Positions 41,872 through 50,560 of a DNA stretch of 64,000 nt are shown in pieces. How positions within the stretch are numbered: position 1 is the first letter of the stretch; every line of letters begins with the position of its first letter. The stretch is taken from the NCBI GenBank assembly GCA_017744515.1, contig JAGIBF010000031.1:1-64000 (forward strand). The letters run 5' to 3'. Under the pieces are notes generated by a model. That model made no database searches and was not told the DNA's origin. It saw nothing but the letters and a program-made list of their open reading frames with translations. The translations under genes and the position numbers were made by a program. Source of the DNA: Niastella sp. GTDB taxonomy: Bacteria; Bacteroidota; Bacteroidia; Chitinophagales; Chitinophagaceae.

Positions 41872-43170
41872 TTAATCTGCTGAATACTCTTCAATTAACT
41901 TTATAATTTCTTTTCTGCCGAAATAATATGCCCAGCCCAGTGGAACACTATCGTGCTCTTTATCCTTCATGGAAATGTCCACGCCGGCATGGAGGGCAAG
42001 CTTCGCCAGCGCTGTATCCCCCCTTTGCGCAGCAATATGCAGCAGGTTACCTTCCCAATCGAAATAAGTGCGGTTCACTTCCCCGGGGTTTGAAGCCAGC
42101 AAAGCGGCTGCACGGTCTTTCCAGCCAAGGTCCCACATCACAAGAGCAGAACAGGTAGCACCATGCGCCATCAGCCATTCGGCAGCAGCCGGTTGTCCGC
42201 AATGAGCAGCAAGTTGTATAAGCGTCATACCATTGACAAGCGGCGTATCCAGTTCATCCGGCCTTAAAGATGTACCTGTTTGTTTTAAAACCTCCATATC
42301 GCCTAATCCGATTGCTTCTGCCAGTGCTACCATCTGCTGAGAAGAAGGATGAGTAATATAACGCTTACCCGTTATCCACCATGTGAGCCCATAACCAACA
42401 GTCTGGAAACCTACCTCCTCATAAGTACGAACACCGATATCGCTGGCATTCAGCATCACATATTGATAGCCGCGTTCCTGCGCATAACGGCAGGCGGCGA
42501 TCACCAGCGCCTTACCAATACCTTTTCGCCGCATGGAAGGAATTACCCCTACATTATACATACCGGCAATGCCCATAGGCCCGGCGGTAAAGAACAGGGC
42601 GGTTTGCCCTACGATAGCACCGCCGAGGAAAGCAACGAACCGCTGTGCTTTATCAGGATACATACGCAGTAAAGCATCGGAATATATACCATCATTATTG
42701 CCATAGGGAAGCCCCTTTACTTCGTGAACAGGAATATCATTCGAAACACGTATCTCCAATGCCGGTGGTGTAGTAAAATTGGTTTTTACATCAGCAACGT
42801 CCAATGCCATCCAGCGTGGTTTCCAGCCCGGCTGAAAACCACGGGCCAGCAGGCGGGCATTCACATCGGCCGGCTCAGCAGGATCGAGAGACCAGTATCC
42901 TATGTGAGCAACTTCCTGTGTACGATAAAAATCCATCATCGCATCCAGTTGAACACCTGCCTTATCCGGGACCATAGCAGGAAACAACACAGACGAACCA
43001 TTGCCAACTGAATACGTATAAGTAAGTCCGTCAATTACATGAACTACCCCACCCAACGCGGTAGCGCTGCAACAAAATAGTTGCCGGTGGTTTTCAGCCA
43101 CGGCCTGCTCCAGTTGTGCAGTGCTGGCATTACGAAGAACAACCTGATCGTTTACTGACGCAGTTTCCAT
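41872..43170 (-). CDS. GNAT acetyltransferase-ankyrin fusion
   Basis: A 432-residue protein. Residues about 120-265 form a GNAT acetyltransferase domain, with the acetyl-CoA loop SMRRKGIGKALVIAAC and a closing VGYGLTWW. Residues about 275-432 are ankyrin repeats: GMTLIQLAAHCGQPAAAEWLM, then GNLLHIAAQRGDTALAKLAL and VPLGWAYYFGRKEII. The first 115 residues also resemble a GNAT-like or N-terminal substrate domain. Unusual fusion; cytoplasmic. It opens a cluster of GNAT, ankyrin and VOC genes, but on the opposite strand. Confidence 0.88.
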   Translation of the reverse strand: METASVNDQVVLRNASTAQLEQAVAENHRQLFCCSATALGGVVHVIDGLTYTYSVGNGSSVLFPAMVPDKAGVQLDAMMDFYRTQEVAHIGYWSLDPAEPADVNARLLARGFQPGWKPRWMALDVADVKTNFTTPPALEIRVSNDIPVHEVKGLPYGNNDGIYSDALLRMYPDKAQRFVAFLGGAIVGQTALFFTAGPMGIAGMYNVGVIPSMRRKGIGKALVIAACRYAQERGYQYVMLNASDIGVRTYEEVGFQTVGYGLTWWITGKRYITHPSSQQMVALAEAIGLGDMEVLKQTGTSLRPDELDTPLVNGMTLIQLAAHCGQPAAAEWLMAHGATCSALVMWDLGWKDRAAALLASNPGEVNRTYFDWEGNLLHIAAQRGDTALAKLALHAGVDISMKDKEHDSVPLGWAYYFGRKEIIKLIEEYSAD

Positions 43171-43473
43171 AATTGTCTTTCAATTCGTGTAATTCGACTA
43201 AAATTCGTGCTATCTGTCTTTTAGCCTTCGATCCAAATCTAACAGAAAAATAAGAGCGGCGGCCAACTATATTATCGGCCATCTCCCCTTTTCACGGTAA
43301 ACTGTCGGGATGTGTAGTTTTTTGAACAGGGCGTCACAAATGTTTTTTCGCACTTGGAAATTGCATGAAATTCAGGTCCAAACCTGATGGAATAATCGAT
43401 GCACGGGGGAAATGATGTTAAAGGGAAAGTATAGTCAAACAAAAACACTTTAACCACCAAAACAGCGCTTTAT
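43171..43473. other. 303-base divergent intergenic region
   Basis: It lies between the leftward GNAT-ankyrin gene and the rightward DUF1624-like gene. I see a repeated AATTCGTG motif (43193-43209) near the left gene and the -7 element noted at 43234-43266, but no gene, tRNA or convincing operator. Confidence 0.5.
43234..43266 (-). promoter_or_regulatory. Probable promoter of the GNAT-ankyrin gene
   Basis: On the minus strand TAGATTTG (43241-43234) exactly matches TAnnTTTG, with a TTG at 43266-43264. The spacer is 22 bases, longer than the usual 19. Transcription would begin about 57 bases before the start codon at 43170. Confidence 0.4.
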
Positions 43474-44652
43474 ATGACATCATCTCCCCCACTTGCCGGC
43501 AACCTTGCCAATCCTTCCGGACGATTACAATCGATAGACCTGCTACGGGGCGCCATCATGATACTCATGATCATCGACCACGTACGATGCTATACGGGAC
43601 AGCCTGCCGGCGGACCGGAGCCTGCTATCTTTTTCACCCGTTGGATCACGCATTACTGTGCGCCTGTCTTTTGCTTCTTTGCCGGCACCAGCGCCTTCTT
43701 TTATGGCAGAAAACAGCAAGACCGCGGAAAGCTATCACGCTTCCTCTTTACCCGTGGCCTGCTGCTCATTATATTGGAACTTACCGTTGTGCGTTTCTCC
43801 TGGGCCTTCAAGGTCAATTTCACTGAATTTATATTTATGGGCATCCTCTGGATGCTCGGCTGGAGCATGATACTAATGGCCTTGCTGGTACGGTTAAAAC
43901 CGGTAACGGTAGCCATTATTGGCATGGCCATTATCCTGTTTCAGCAACTGTTTGCCCTGGCGCCAAAAGCATTGCCCGTCGCATGGCAGCAATCCTTTGG
44001 CAACTTTTGGGAATTCATCTATGCTTCCGGATTCGACTGGCCGCGCCCTTTTGCAATCCTGTATGTCATTGTTCCCTGGGTGGGCGTCATGGCCGCTGGT
44101 TATGGCTTTGGGCTGATCATGCTGATGGAGCCTGTGAGGCGCCGCCGCATTTGCCTTATCATTGGCCTGGGCGCCATCGCGGCATTCATCATCGGCGGCA
44201 GTACGCTGATCGCTTTGAATAAACCGGATGATAACAACGAGGTTCCCTTTCTTTTTAAGTTGCTCAACCAGCGCAAGTACCCCGCCTCCACCTGGTACCT
44301 GCTGATGACGCTGGGCCCTCCCATTGCCCTGATCCCATTTGCCGAAAAAGCCAGGGGCTGGCTGGCCGGTATACTTACTACCATTGGCCGGGTACCCCTG
44401 TTTTATTACCTCCTGCACATTCCCCTGATCCACCTCAGCGCGCTATTGGTTAACTTTATGCAGTACGACCTTTCAGGACAAGATTGGTATTGGTACGCAC
44501 CTTTTGCCGAAGTGCCACCCCAATACAAATGGAGCCTTGGATTGCTGTACCTCGTATTTTTTATAGATGTAGTCATCCTGTATTATGCCAGTCGCTGGTA
44601 TGGCGCCTATAAACAGGCACATCCCGATAAACGCTGGCTGACATATTTATAA
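43474..44652 (+). CDS. DUF1624/heparan-acetyltransferase-like membrane protein
   Basis: A 392-residue integral membrane protein with about ten hydrophobic segments. The first segment follows SIDLLRGAIMILMIIDHVR, the typical opening of the DUF1624/HGSNAT-like acyltransferase group, with the conserved Asp-His pair. Members move acyl groups from cytoplasm to sugars outside. Substrate unknown. It is followed by a GNAT gene after 110 bases in the same direction. Confidence 0.85.
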   Translation: MTSSPPLAGNLANPSGRLQSIDLLRGAIMILMIIDHVRCYTGQPAGGPEPAIFFTRWITHYCAPVFCFFAGTSAFFYGRKQQDRGKLSRFLFTRGLLLIILELTVVRFSWAFKVNFTEFIFMGILWMLGWSMILMALLVRLKPVTVAIIGMAIILFQQLFALAPKALPVAWQQSFGNFWEFIYASGFDWPRPFAILYVIVPWVGVMAAGYGFGLIMLMEPVRRRRICLIIGLGAIAAFIIGGSTLIALNKPDDNNEVPFLFKLLNQRKYPASTWYLLMTLGPPIALIPFAEKARGWLAGILTTIGRVPLFYYLLHIPLIHLSALLVNFMQYDLSGQDWYWYAPFAEVPPQYKWSLGLLYLVFFIDVVILYYASRWYGAYKQAHPDKRWLTYL

Positions 44653-44761
44653 TCGCATAAATGTTATGAAATTGACGCACACCATCGGCCGCTTTATCAT
44701 GGGACTGAAAAGGCCTTCCAAAACTACCAACATACGCAGGCTGCGTGAGTGGGGAGAGACC

Positions 44762-45277
44762 ATGGAGTCATTTACGATCCGTGAAGTAACGGAAAGTGAC
44801 TTGCCTGCATTGACAGCCTTGCATGTGCAGACCTGGAATGATACTTACTGGACGGTGCGCAACCCGCCCACTTATGAAACGCGTGAGCAGCAATGGAAGC
44901 AACAATTTAAAGTGAAAGACGGCAGCTGGTTTTGCTTTGTGGTGCAGAACCAGGCTGGCAGGCTGATTGGTTTTGCCAAAGGCCTGCGCTACAATCATGG
45001 CGATCTTCCCGACTACCGGGGTGAGCTCAATAAGATATACCTGTTGCTGGAATACCAGCGTCTTGGCCTTGGCCGCTTACTGATGGGTCACGTAGCACGT
45101 AAGTTTCTCGGCATGGGCGTCAACTCCATGGTGCTGTTTGGTATACCACAAAACCCATCGAACCGCTTCCACGAAGCGTTGCATGGAGAGCGCCTGTACG
45201 ATAAGAAGGGAGAGTTTCATGGAGGCTATGGCTGGCGCGATCTGCAGAAGCTGGCAGATATATGCCCTGTTGATTAA
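44762..45277 (+). CDS. GNAT family N-acetyltransferase
   Basis: A 171-residue single-domain acetyltransferase. It starts FTIREVTESDLPALTALH, the first beta strand and helix of the fold, and has the acetyl-CoA motif LEYQRLGLGRLLMGHVA, then ALHGERLYDKKGEFHGGYGW near the end. I prefer the ATG at 44762, which follows GGGGAGAG and begins right at the fold; an in-frame ATG at 44666 adds 32 basic residues. Substrate unknown. Confidence 0.88.
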   Translation: MESFTIREVTESDLPALTALHVQTWNDTYWTVRNPPTYETREQQWKQQFKVKDGSWFCFVVQNQAGRLIGFAKGLRYNHGDLPDYRGELNKIYLLLEYQRLGLGRLLMGHVARKFLGMGVNSMVLFGIPQNPSNRFHEALHGERLYDKKGEFHGGYGWRDLQKLADICPVD

Positions 45278-45291
45278 ATAGTTTGTTATTC

Positions 45292-46275
45292 ATGATACAG
45301 CCCATTGAATTACGGCGCGAATTACCCATGCAGGTGCACAATGGTATGTCTACCACTACCAAAGTATGGGAGATATTAAGCGCCAGCAAGATCGGAGATC
45401 TGCAACGTGTGGAGGAACTTGTTGCCGCAGAACCGGGGCTGGTGTATGCTCAATACAATTATACCCCACCCATTCACTTTGCGGTGCGCGAAGGACATAT
45501 TGACCTGGTGGAATATTTATTGCTGGAACAGGGTGCACTTGATCCTACCTACCGCATCTATCCTTTCCAGGAAAGCCTGCTGACCATTGCAAAGGACAGG
45601 AACGAGGACATGATTGCCGGCCTGCTTCAACAGTACCTCGAAGATCCATCCCTGCACAAATGCGGCAAAGACAATGGTGCCATCGAATACAACAGAACAC
45701 AACAGGAGAAGGACTTTGAACAGGCAGTAGACAAGGAGGACCTGCAAGCTACGGCACAGCTGTTAAAAGAAAACCCTGCCCTGGCGTTGGATGAAACGTT
45801 CTTCTGGAGCGAAGGTATTTTAACGATGCCTGCCAAGGAAGCGAATTATCAACTAATGGAGCTATTGATGAGCTACGGCGCCAAAGTGCCTGGCGTGTTA
45901 AAATGGACGCAGTTCTATTATTTTGAACGGTACGACAGTGCTGTTTTCCTGATGGAGCATGGCATGAATCCTGATACCATGAGCTGGCACCACGTGACCC
46001 TGCTGCACGATATGGCACAGAAAGGCCATCTCGACAAAGCAGCGCTGCTGCTCAAACATGGCGCTCAGATCGATCCAATAGACGAAGAATACTGGTCAAC
46101 ACCACTGGGCCTGGCAGCCAAATGGGGACAGGAAGAAATGGTTGACTTCCTGCTTAGACAGGGGGCAGACCCAAATAAAGCAGGCGCTCCCTGGGCCACT
46201 CCATTGGCCTGGGCTACCCGCCGGGGCCATACAGCCATTATTGCGCTGCTGAAGCAATATAACGCTTACGAATAA
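45292..46275 (+). CDS. Ankyrin-repeat protein
   Basis: A 327-residue cytoplasmic repeat protein. Clear ankyrin units include PPIHFAVREGHIDLVEYLLL near the N-terminus and, toward the end, VTLLHDMAQKGHLDKAALLL, TPLGLAAKWGQEEMVDFLL and TPLAWATRRGHTAIIALL. The ATG at 45292 is used; a TTG nine bases earlier is less likely. It is followed by a VOC gene after 13 bases in the same direction. Binding partner unknown. Confidence 0.9.
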   Translation: MIQPIELRRELPMQVHNGMSTTTKVWEILSASKIGDLQRVEELVAAEPGLVYAQYNYTPPIHFAVREGHIDLVEYLLLEQGALDPTYRIYPFQESLLTIAKDRNEDMIAGLLQQYLEDPSLHKCGKDNGAIEYNRTQQEKDFEQAVDKEDLQATAQLLKENPALALDETFFWSEGILTMPAKEANYQLMELLMSYGAKVPGVLKWTQFYYFERYDSAVFLMEHGMNPDTMSWHHVTLLHDMAQKGHLDKAALLLKHGAQIDPIDEEYWSTPLGLAAKWGQEEMVDFLLRQGADPNKAGAPWATPLAWATRRGHTAIIALLKQYNAYE

Positions 46276-46288
46276 ATTCAGACGTCAC

Positions 46289-46687
46289 ATGGAAAATACA
46301 AAAGCCATATTTAAAACTGCCAAACCTTATCAAAAGGACGCCATGAACCTGCCGGTCAATGACGTCCATGCTGCCATCCCTTTTTACCAAACCATCATGG
46401 GCTTCAACCTGATATCGCGGGATAACCAGCCGCACCGGTCGGCCGTACTGGAGCGCGACGATGTACAGATCGGCCTTGCAGAAAATGGCGGCGATCCTAC
46501 GCAGGATGGTTGTTTCTTTTCAGTAGACAATATAGAAGCCGCTTTTGCAGAGCTGAAAGCAAAGGGACTGCAAAAAGAACTGTCTGCTATCCAAACCCAA
46601 AAGTACGGAGAGACCTTCTGGAAGGTATTTTTTGTAGTAGCGCCCGATGGACTCTGTTATTGTCTTGGTGAGCGGCAACCTGATTAA
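46289..46687 (+). CDS. VOC family (glyoxalase-fold) protein
   Basis: A 132-residue single vicinal-oxygen-chelate domain. It starts MNLPVNDVHAAIPFYQTIMGF and has a CFFSVDNIEAAFAEL middle and a closing VVAPDGLCYCLGE. VOC folds bind metal through His/Glu residues; with one domain it would act as a dimer. Which activity it has (dioxygenase, glyoxalase, antibiotic binding) cannot be told. Tightly packed: 13 bases after one ankyrin gene and 6 before another. Confidence 0.88.
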   Translation: MENTKAIFKTAKPYQKDAMNLPVNDVHAAIPFYQTIMGFNLISRDNQPHRSAVLERDDVQIGLAENGGDPTQDGCFFSVDNIEAAFAELKAKGLQKELSAIQTQKYGETFWKVFFVVAPDGLCYCLGERQPD

Positions 46688-46693
46688 ATATTT

Positions 46694-47947
46694 ATGAAAC
46701 TAAAGCCACTACCCATACAGGCAGGACTGGCGCAATACCAGCAGCAGGCCGATGCGTTGTATGCAGCCTATACCGCAGGTGACATAACCGCTATGGGCCA
46801 AATGAAGGACGGTCATCCACAATGGTGGCGATTGGCCGTAGCGGAGTTCCGGCAACTGAACGCCACTCCATCAGATGCACAGGTAGTAGTAGCCTGGTAT
46901 TATGCTTTCAACAGCTGGAATGAACTGGCTACGTGGGTAGCCGCAGTAGCACAACCAGGCTCTCTAACGGCACGATTTGAAACCGCCGTGGATGCGATCG
47001 TAGCAGGTGATATAAAAGTATTGAAGACATTACTACAGGAGGACCCTGCATTGATCAGTGCCCGCTCCATGCGTTCCCACCACTCCATGCTGCTACACTA
47101 TACAGGTACCAATGGCGTGGAAGGTTACCGACAGCGCTATCCACCCAATGCAGTGGAAGTATTGCAGCTCTTGCTGGCTGCCGGCGCCGAAGTAAATGCA
47201 ACAGCCGATATGTATGGCGGTGGCTCTACTACGTTTGGCTTGCTGGCTACCAGCATACATCCAGCCAAAGCAGGGATCATGAGCACCATGCTGGAGATAC
47301 TGTTGAAAGCAGGCGCCTTTATCGATCAACCGGACGCTGCAGGCAACGATTCTCCTGCTATCAATGGTTGTCTGCACAACGGACGGCCCGAAGCAGCCGA
47401 CTTCCTTATGCGGCATGGCGCTCTACTCGACCTCGAAGGAGCGGCTGGTACCGGCAGGCTGGATATAGTGCAAACTTACTTCAATGAAGATGGCAGCCTG
47501 AAAGACACCGCCACTACGCACAAGATGAATTATGGTTATATGTGGGCCTGTGAGTTTGGGCATGTAGCAGTCATTGATTTCCTGATCGGCAAAGGGCTTG
47601 ATGTGAATGTGAATGTGGATGGCATGTATGGATTGCATTGGGCCCTCATAGGCGGGCACCTCGATGTGGTCAAATTACTGATCGCCCGTGGCGCTTCGCT
47701 GGAATTGCGGAATATGTATGGCGGCGATGCCATTGGCTGTTGCACATGGGCCATCGCAAACAGCAGCGAAGTATATCGCTGGCCGGAAAAAGAGGTTGAC
47801 TATATAGCGATCATGGAAGAACTGCTTAAAACCGGCATCCCTGTTGAGCGGGGCATGCTGGCCTGGCTGGAAAAAGAAAGTGACATCCCCTCTCCTGCCA
47901 AAGAGCAACTGGATATTTTATTCCGGAAATACGGAGCTACTACCTGA
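46694..47947 (+). CDS. Ankyrin-repeat protein
   Basis: A 417-residue protein. The first ~85 residues are a helical N-terminus with a WWRLAVAEF... FNSWNELATWVA pattern. Ankyrin units follow from about residue 95 to 370, for example VEVLQLLLAAGAEVNATADMY, SPAINGCLHNGRPEAADFLM, GYMWACEFGHVAVIDFLI and YGLHWALIGGHLDVVKLLI. Many repeats are irregular. Cytoplasmic; partner unknown. It sits between two VOC genes and is similar in type to the ankyrin gene at 45292. Confidence 0.88.
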   Translation: MKLKPLPIQAGLAQYQQQADALYAAYTAGDITAMGQMKDGHPQWWRLAVAEFRQLNATPSDAQVVVAWYYAFNSWNELATWVAAVAQPGSLTARFETAVDAIVAGDIKVLKTLLQEDPALISARSMRSHHSMLLHYTGTNGVEGYRQRYPPNAVEVLQLLLAAGAEVNATADMYGGGSTTFGLLATSIHPAKAGIMSTMLEILLKAGAFIDQPDAAGNDSPAINGCLHNGRPEAADFLMRHGALLDLEGAAGTGRLDIVQTYFNEDGSLKDTATTHKMNYGYMWACEFGHVAVIDFLIGKGLDVNVNVDGMYGLHWALIGGHLDVVKLLIARGASLELRNMYGGDAIGCCTWAIANSSEVYRWPEKEVDYIAIMEELLKTGIPVERGMLAWLEKESDIPSPAKEQLDILFRKYGATT

Positions 47948-47965
47948 TCTCTTAAACATTCCTCT

Positions 47966-48748
47966 ATGGCCAACGATCACCCTACCATTATCTCACCCGT
48001 GAGTCGTCATCTTGTAGTAAGCAATGTGGCACGCAGTGTAGCTTTTTACTGTGAAGTATTGGGTTTCGACATAGCACCTGATGCTATGAAAAGCAGTATA
48101 CCCTCCCAGGCTGAAGTAGTGTATGGTCCTGCCCGCATCCAGTTTTACACGGAAGAGGGGCTGACGGTAGATAGTTCAGGTCCTATGAGCCCACGCGGAT
48201 CGGCCATGCTATTCTTTGAAGTGGATAATGTGCCACTCATGCACGCCGTCATTGCCGCACGTGGCGGCCAACCTTCCCGTCCTGAAAAGATAAACTGGAT
48301 CAAAATAGAAATGTTTGAAGTGCGCGACCCGGATGGGCATGCCTTGTGGTTTGGCAAATCGTACCACGAGTTTTACACCGATCTGCATATAGAAGATGGC
48401 AAAGGCCAGTTGCGAAAAGCATTACCCGAACTGCCTTTGCATGATGTAGCAGCAGGTATTGCTTATTACCGGGACGTATTGGGTTTTCGCATCAACTACC
48501 AACAATATGATCTTGGCGTTATGGACCGCGATAGCATCACCTTATTGCTGATAGTCCGCACAGCGAAGCACACAGGCATCGGAAGCTGTAGCTTTTACAT
48601 CAATAATGCCGACGCTCTTTATACCGAATTATTAGCCAAAGGCGCCCACATTCCTGTCCAACCAGTCAGCCATCCCTGGGGCCTGCGCAGCTTCGAGGTC
48701 ATAGACCCTGAGGGAAACAAGCTCAGCTTCTCTCAAACGTTTGAGTAA
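47966..48748 (+). CDS. VOC family protein with two domains
   Basis: A 260-residue protein with two glyoxalase-fold domains: about 1-130 (SPVSRHLVVSNVARSVAFYC start; FEVRDPDGHALWFG end) and 140-260 (ALPELPLHDVAAGIAYYRDV start; FEVIDPEGNKLSFSQ end). The closing RDPDGH / DPEGNK strands bear the usual metal or substrate residues. Two fused domains would form one active site. Activity unknown. Last gene of the ankyrin/VOC run. Confidence 0.9.
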   Translation: MANDHPTIISPVSRHLVVSNVARSVAFYCEVLGFDIAPDAMKSSIPSQAEVVYGPARIQFYTEEGLTVDSSGPMSPRGSAMLFFEVDNVPLMHAVIAARGGQPSRPEKINWIKIEMFEVRDPDGHALWFGKSYHEFYTDLHIEDGKGQLRKALPELPLHDVAAGIAYYRDVLGFRINYQQYDLGVMDRDSITLLLIVRTAKHTGIGSCSFYINNADALYTELLAKGAHIPVQPVSHPWGLRSFEVIDPEGNKLSFSQTFE

Positions 48749-49007
48749 CAATATTCTACAAAAGCTACCATCTCCTACCACACTTGCTCCATCCATGTGT
48801 GAGCCATGCACAAAGTGCGCTTTAACAAGCAAGGATGACACATGGCTGAGGCATCCTTCAGGCGGTTTAAGCCAGCCTCCAGCGCTCATTTTTGTAACAA
48901 TCATTCAATCCCTCCCCGGCAGCTTCCCAAGCTAAAATTGCAGCTTCCACTTTCTTGTCATAGCACCGGCCCCAAAATCAGGCTTCCTTTGCCTGTAAAT
49001 AAACGTT

Positions 49008-49379
49008 ATGACAAACAAAACATTGATGTTGCTGGGCATATTGCTTACCTCGGCGATCATGGGCTTTTCACAATCCAAACTCACAGAAGAACAGAAAAAG
49101 GAATTTAAAGCAAAACAGGAGGCTTATAAAGCCAAACTCAACCTAACAGATGAGCAAGCTACCAAAATGGATGAGATCAATATGACTTATCTCGAAGGGC
49201 TATCCGGCTTGAAACAATCAAGCGGCTCCAAACTGTCCAAGCTCAAAAAGTTCAAAAGCCTCAGCAGTGAGCGCGACAGCAAAGTGAAGAAGATACTAAC
49301 TGAAGAACAGTATAAGATTTACAAAGAACAACAGAAAGAAATGAAAGAAGATTTTAAGGAGCAAAGGTCCAGGAGTTAA
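49008..49379 (+). CDS. Small exported Lys-rich helical protein
   Basis: A 123-residue protein with a signal peptide (MTNKTLMLLGILLTSAIMGF then SQ) and a Lys/Glu-rich helical mature part. The pair LTEEQKKEFKAKQEAYK and LTEEQYKIYKEQQKEMK, with LTDEQATKMDEIN between, recalls Spy/CpxP-like periplasmic helical proteins in which LT-x-EQ repeats mark the fold. Function unknown; a periplasmic chaperone role is a guess. The 260 bases upstream (48749-49007) show no gene I support. Confidence 0.65.
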   Translation: MTNKTLMLLGILLTSAIMGFSQSKLTEEQKKEFKAKQEAYKAKLNLTDEQATKMDEINMTYLEGLSGLKQSSGSKLSKLKKFKSLSSERDSKVKKILTEEQYKIYKEQQKEMKEDFKEQRSRS

Positions 49380-49494
49380 GTTAGGTATTATCATCCCCGT
49401 GCGTGCCGTGGCTCCTTCGGCACGCTTTTTCAGCACTGATACATTTTGCCACCTGCTCCAGAGGAGCAACGGATTCACGTTCAATATACATACC

Positions 49495-50421
49495 ATGACA
49501 AATGCATTCAATACAATTATTACAATAGTATGCTTATTCCTTTTTGCATCCTGTGACAAAGATGCAGATCAGGAAAAATCATACCGTATCAATGGCGCCA
49601 TTTCAGTAGATGGCAGAAACCGTACGTTCCTGCTCAATTTGCCACCGGGCTATTATGAAGGCGATTCAACATTGCCATTGGTAATAGGTCTTCATGGTAC
49701 AGGCGGCAGTGCCGCCCAGTTCGACCACGACTATGGGTTCACTACCAAAGCCAATAACAACAACTTCATCATTGTATATCCTGAAGGAGTCAGAAGCACC
49801 GGCATCCTGGGGCTACGCACCTGGAATGCGGGCACCTGTTGCGACTTTGCCCTTGAGCAACAGATCAACGATGTAAAATACATCGGAGCTTTGCTCGACA
49901 ACCTCTTAAGCCGTTACCGCATCAATGCCAAGCGCGTGTATATAACCGGTATGTCCAATGGCGGCATGTTTACCTACCGGCTGGCCAATGAAATGGGCAA
50001 CAGGATTGCAGCAGTGGCCGCAGTGAGCTCCACGATGGTATTACCGGCAGCACCACTCACACCTTCCCGACCCATGCCTATTTTGCATATTCACTCGATC
50101 AGGGATACCAAAATCCCTTATGTGGGCGGCATAGGTATAGGCGGTTATTATTTCCCGCCGGTCGATTCCACCCACCGCGTATGGGCGCAGCACAATGGTT
50201 ACACCACCGAACCGGTTACCCTGCGCGACGATGCAAGCTATAAACTCACGGAATGGTCTGGCGGCAATGCAGGCAGCCTCATTCGCTGCTACCTTACACA
50301 GGACGGAGGCCATGCCTGGCCCGGTGGCCTGAAGCCCAACCGCCGTGGCGATGATCCCTCTACAGTGATCAACGCTACCGATCTCATCTGGGACTTTTTT
50401 AAAGGATATTCCCTGCCATAA
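49495..50421 (+). CDS. Lipoprotein esterase, PHB-depolymerase/LpqC-like
   Basis: A 308-residue alpha/beta hydrolase, probably a lipoprotein: the signal ends in the lipobox FASC (Cys at about residue 19). The catalytic parts are visible: oxyanion region LHGTGGSAAQFD, nucleophile elbow TGMSNGGMFTY (G-x-S-x-G) and His in GGHAWPGG near the end. This fits the family that includes feruloyl esterases and short-chain PHB depolymerases. The start at 49495 opens the lipoprotein signal; upstream in-frame codons are likely untranslated. Confidence 0.88.
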   Translation: MTNAFNTIITIVCLFLFASCDKDADQEKSYRINGAISVDGRNRTFLLNLPPGYYEGDSTLPLVIGLHGTGGSAAQFDHDYGFTTKANNNNFIIVYPEGVRSTGILGLRTWNAGTCCDFALEQQINDVKYIGALLDNLLSRYRINAKRVYITGMSNGGMFTYRLANEMGNRIAAVAAVSSTMVLPAAPLTPSRPMPILHIHSIRDTKIPYVGGIGIGGYYFPPVDSTHRVWAQHNGYTTEPVTLRDDASYKLTEWSGGNAGSLIRCYLTQDGGHAWPGGLKPNRRGDDPSTVINATDLIWDFFKGYSLP

Positions 50422-50458
50422 TTAAACCCATGCCATATAGACTTGTCGAAAGAATGCA

Positions 50459-50549
50459 ATGTCACCCTGAGTATTGTCACCCTGAGCTTGTCGAAGGGCT
50501 GTCGAAGGGTCATCAACGAGGCTTCGATAAACTCAGCCTGACAACATAA
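50459..50549. repeat. Interspersed palindromic repeat
   Basis: Left arm CCTGAGCTTGTCGAAG (50475 region, preceded by a shorter copy GTCACCCTGAG) and right arm GGCTTCGATAAACTCAGCCTGAC are imperfect inverted matches around GGTCATCAACGA. The first arm is nearly the same as at 31847. It lies between the esterase gene and the kinase start; the kinase's start codon follows 12 bases after it. Confidence 0.65.
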
Positions 50550-50560
50550 TCAAGCAAAGT

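Noticed and set aside
48741..48935. 64-codon frame after the two-domain VOC gene
   Set aside because: No start context, signal or motif; codon use unlike its neighbours, and a coding role is not supported.
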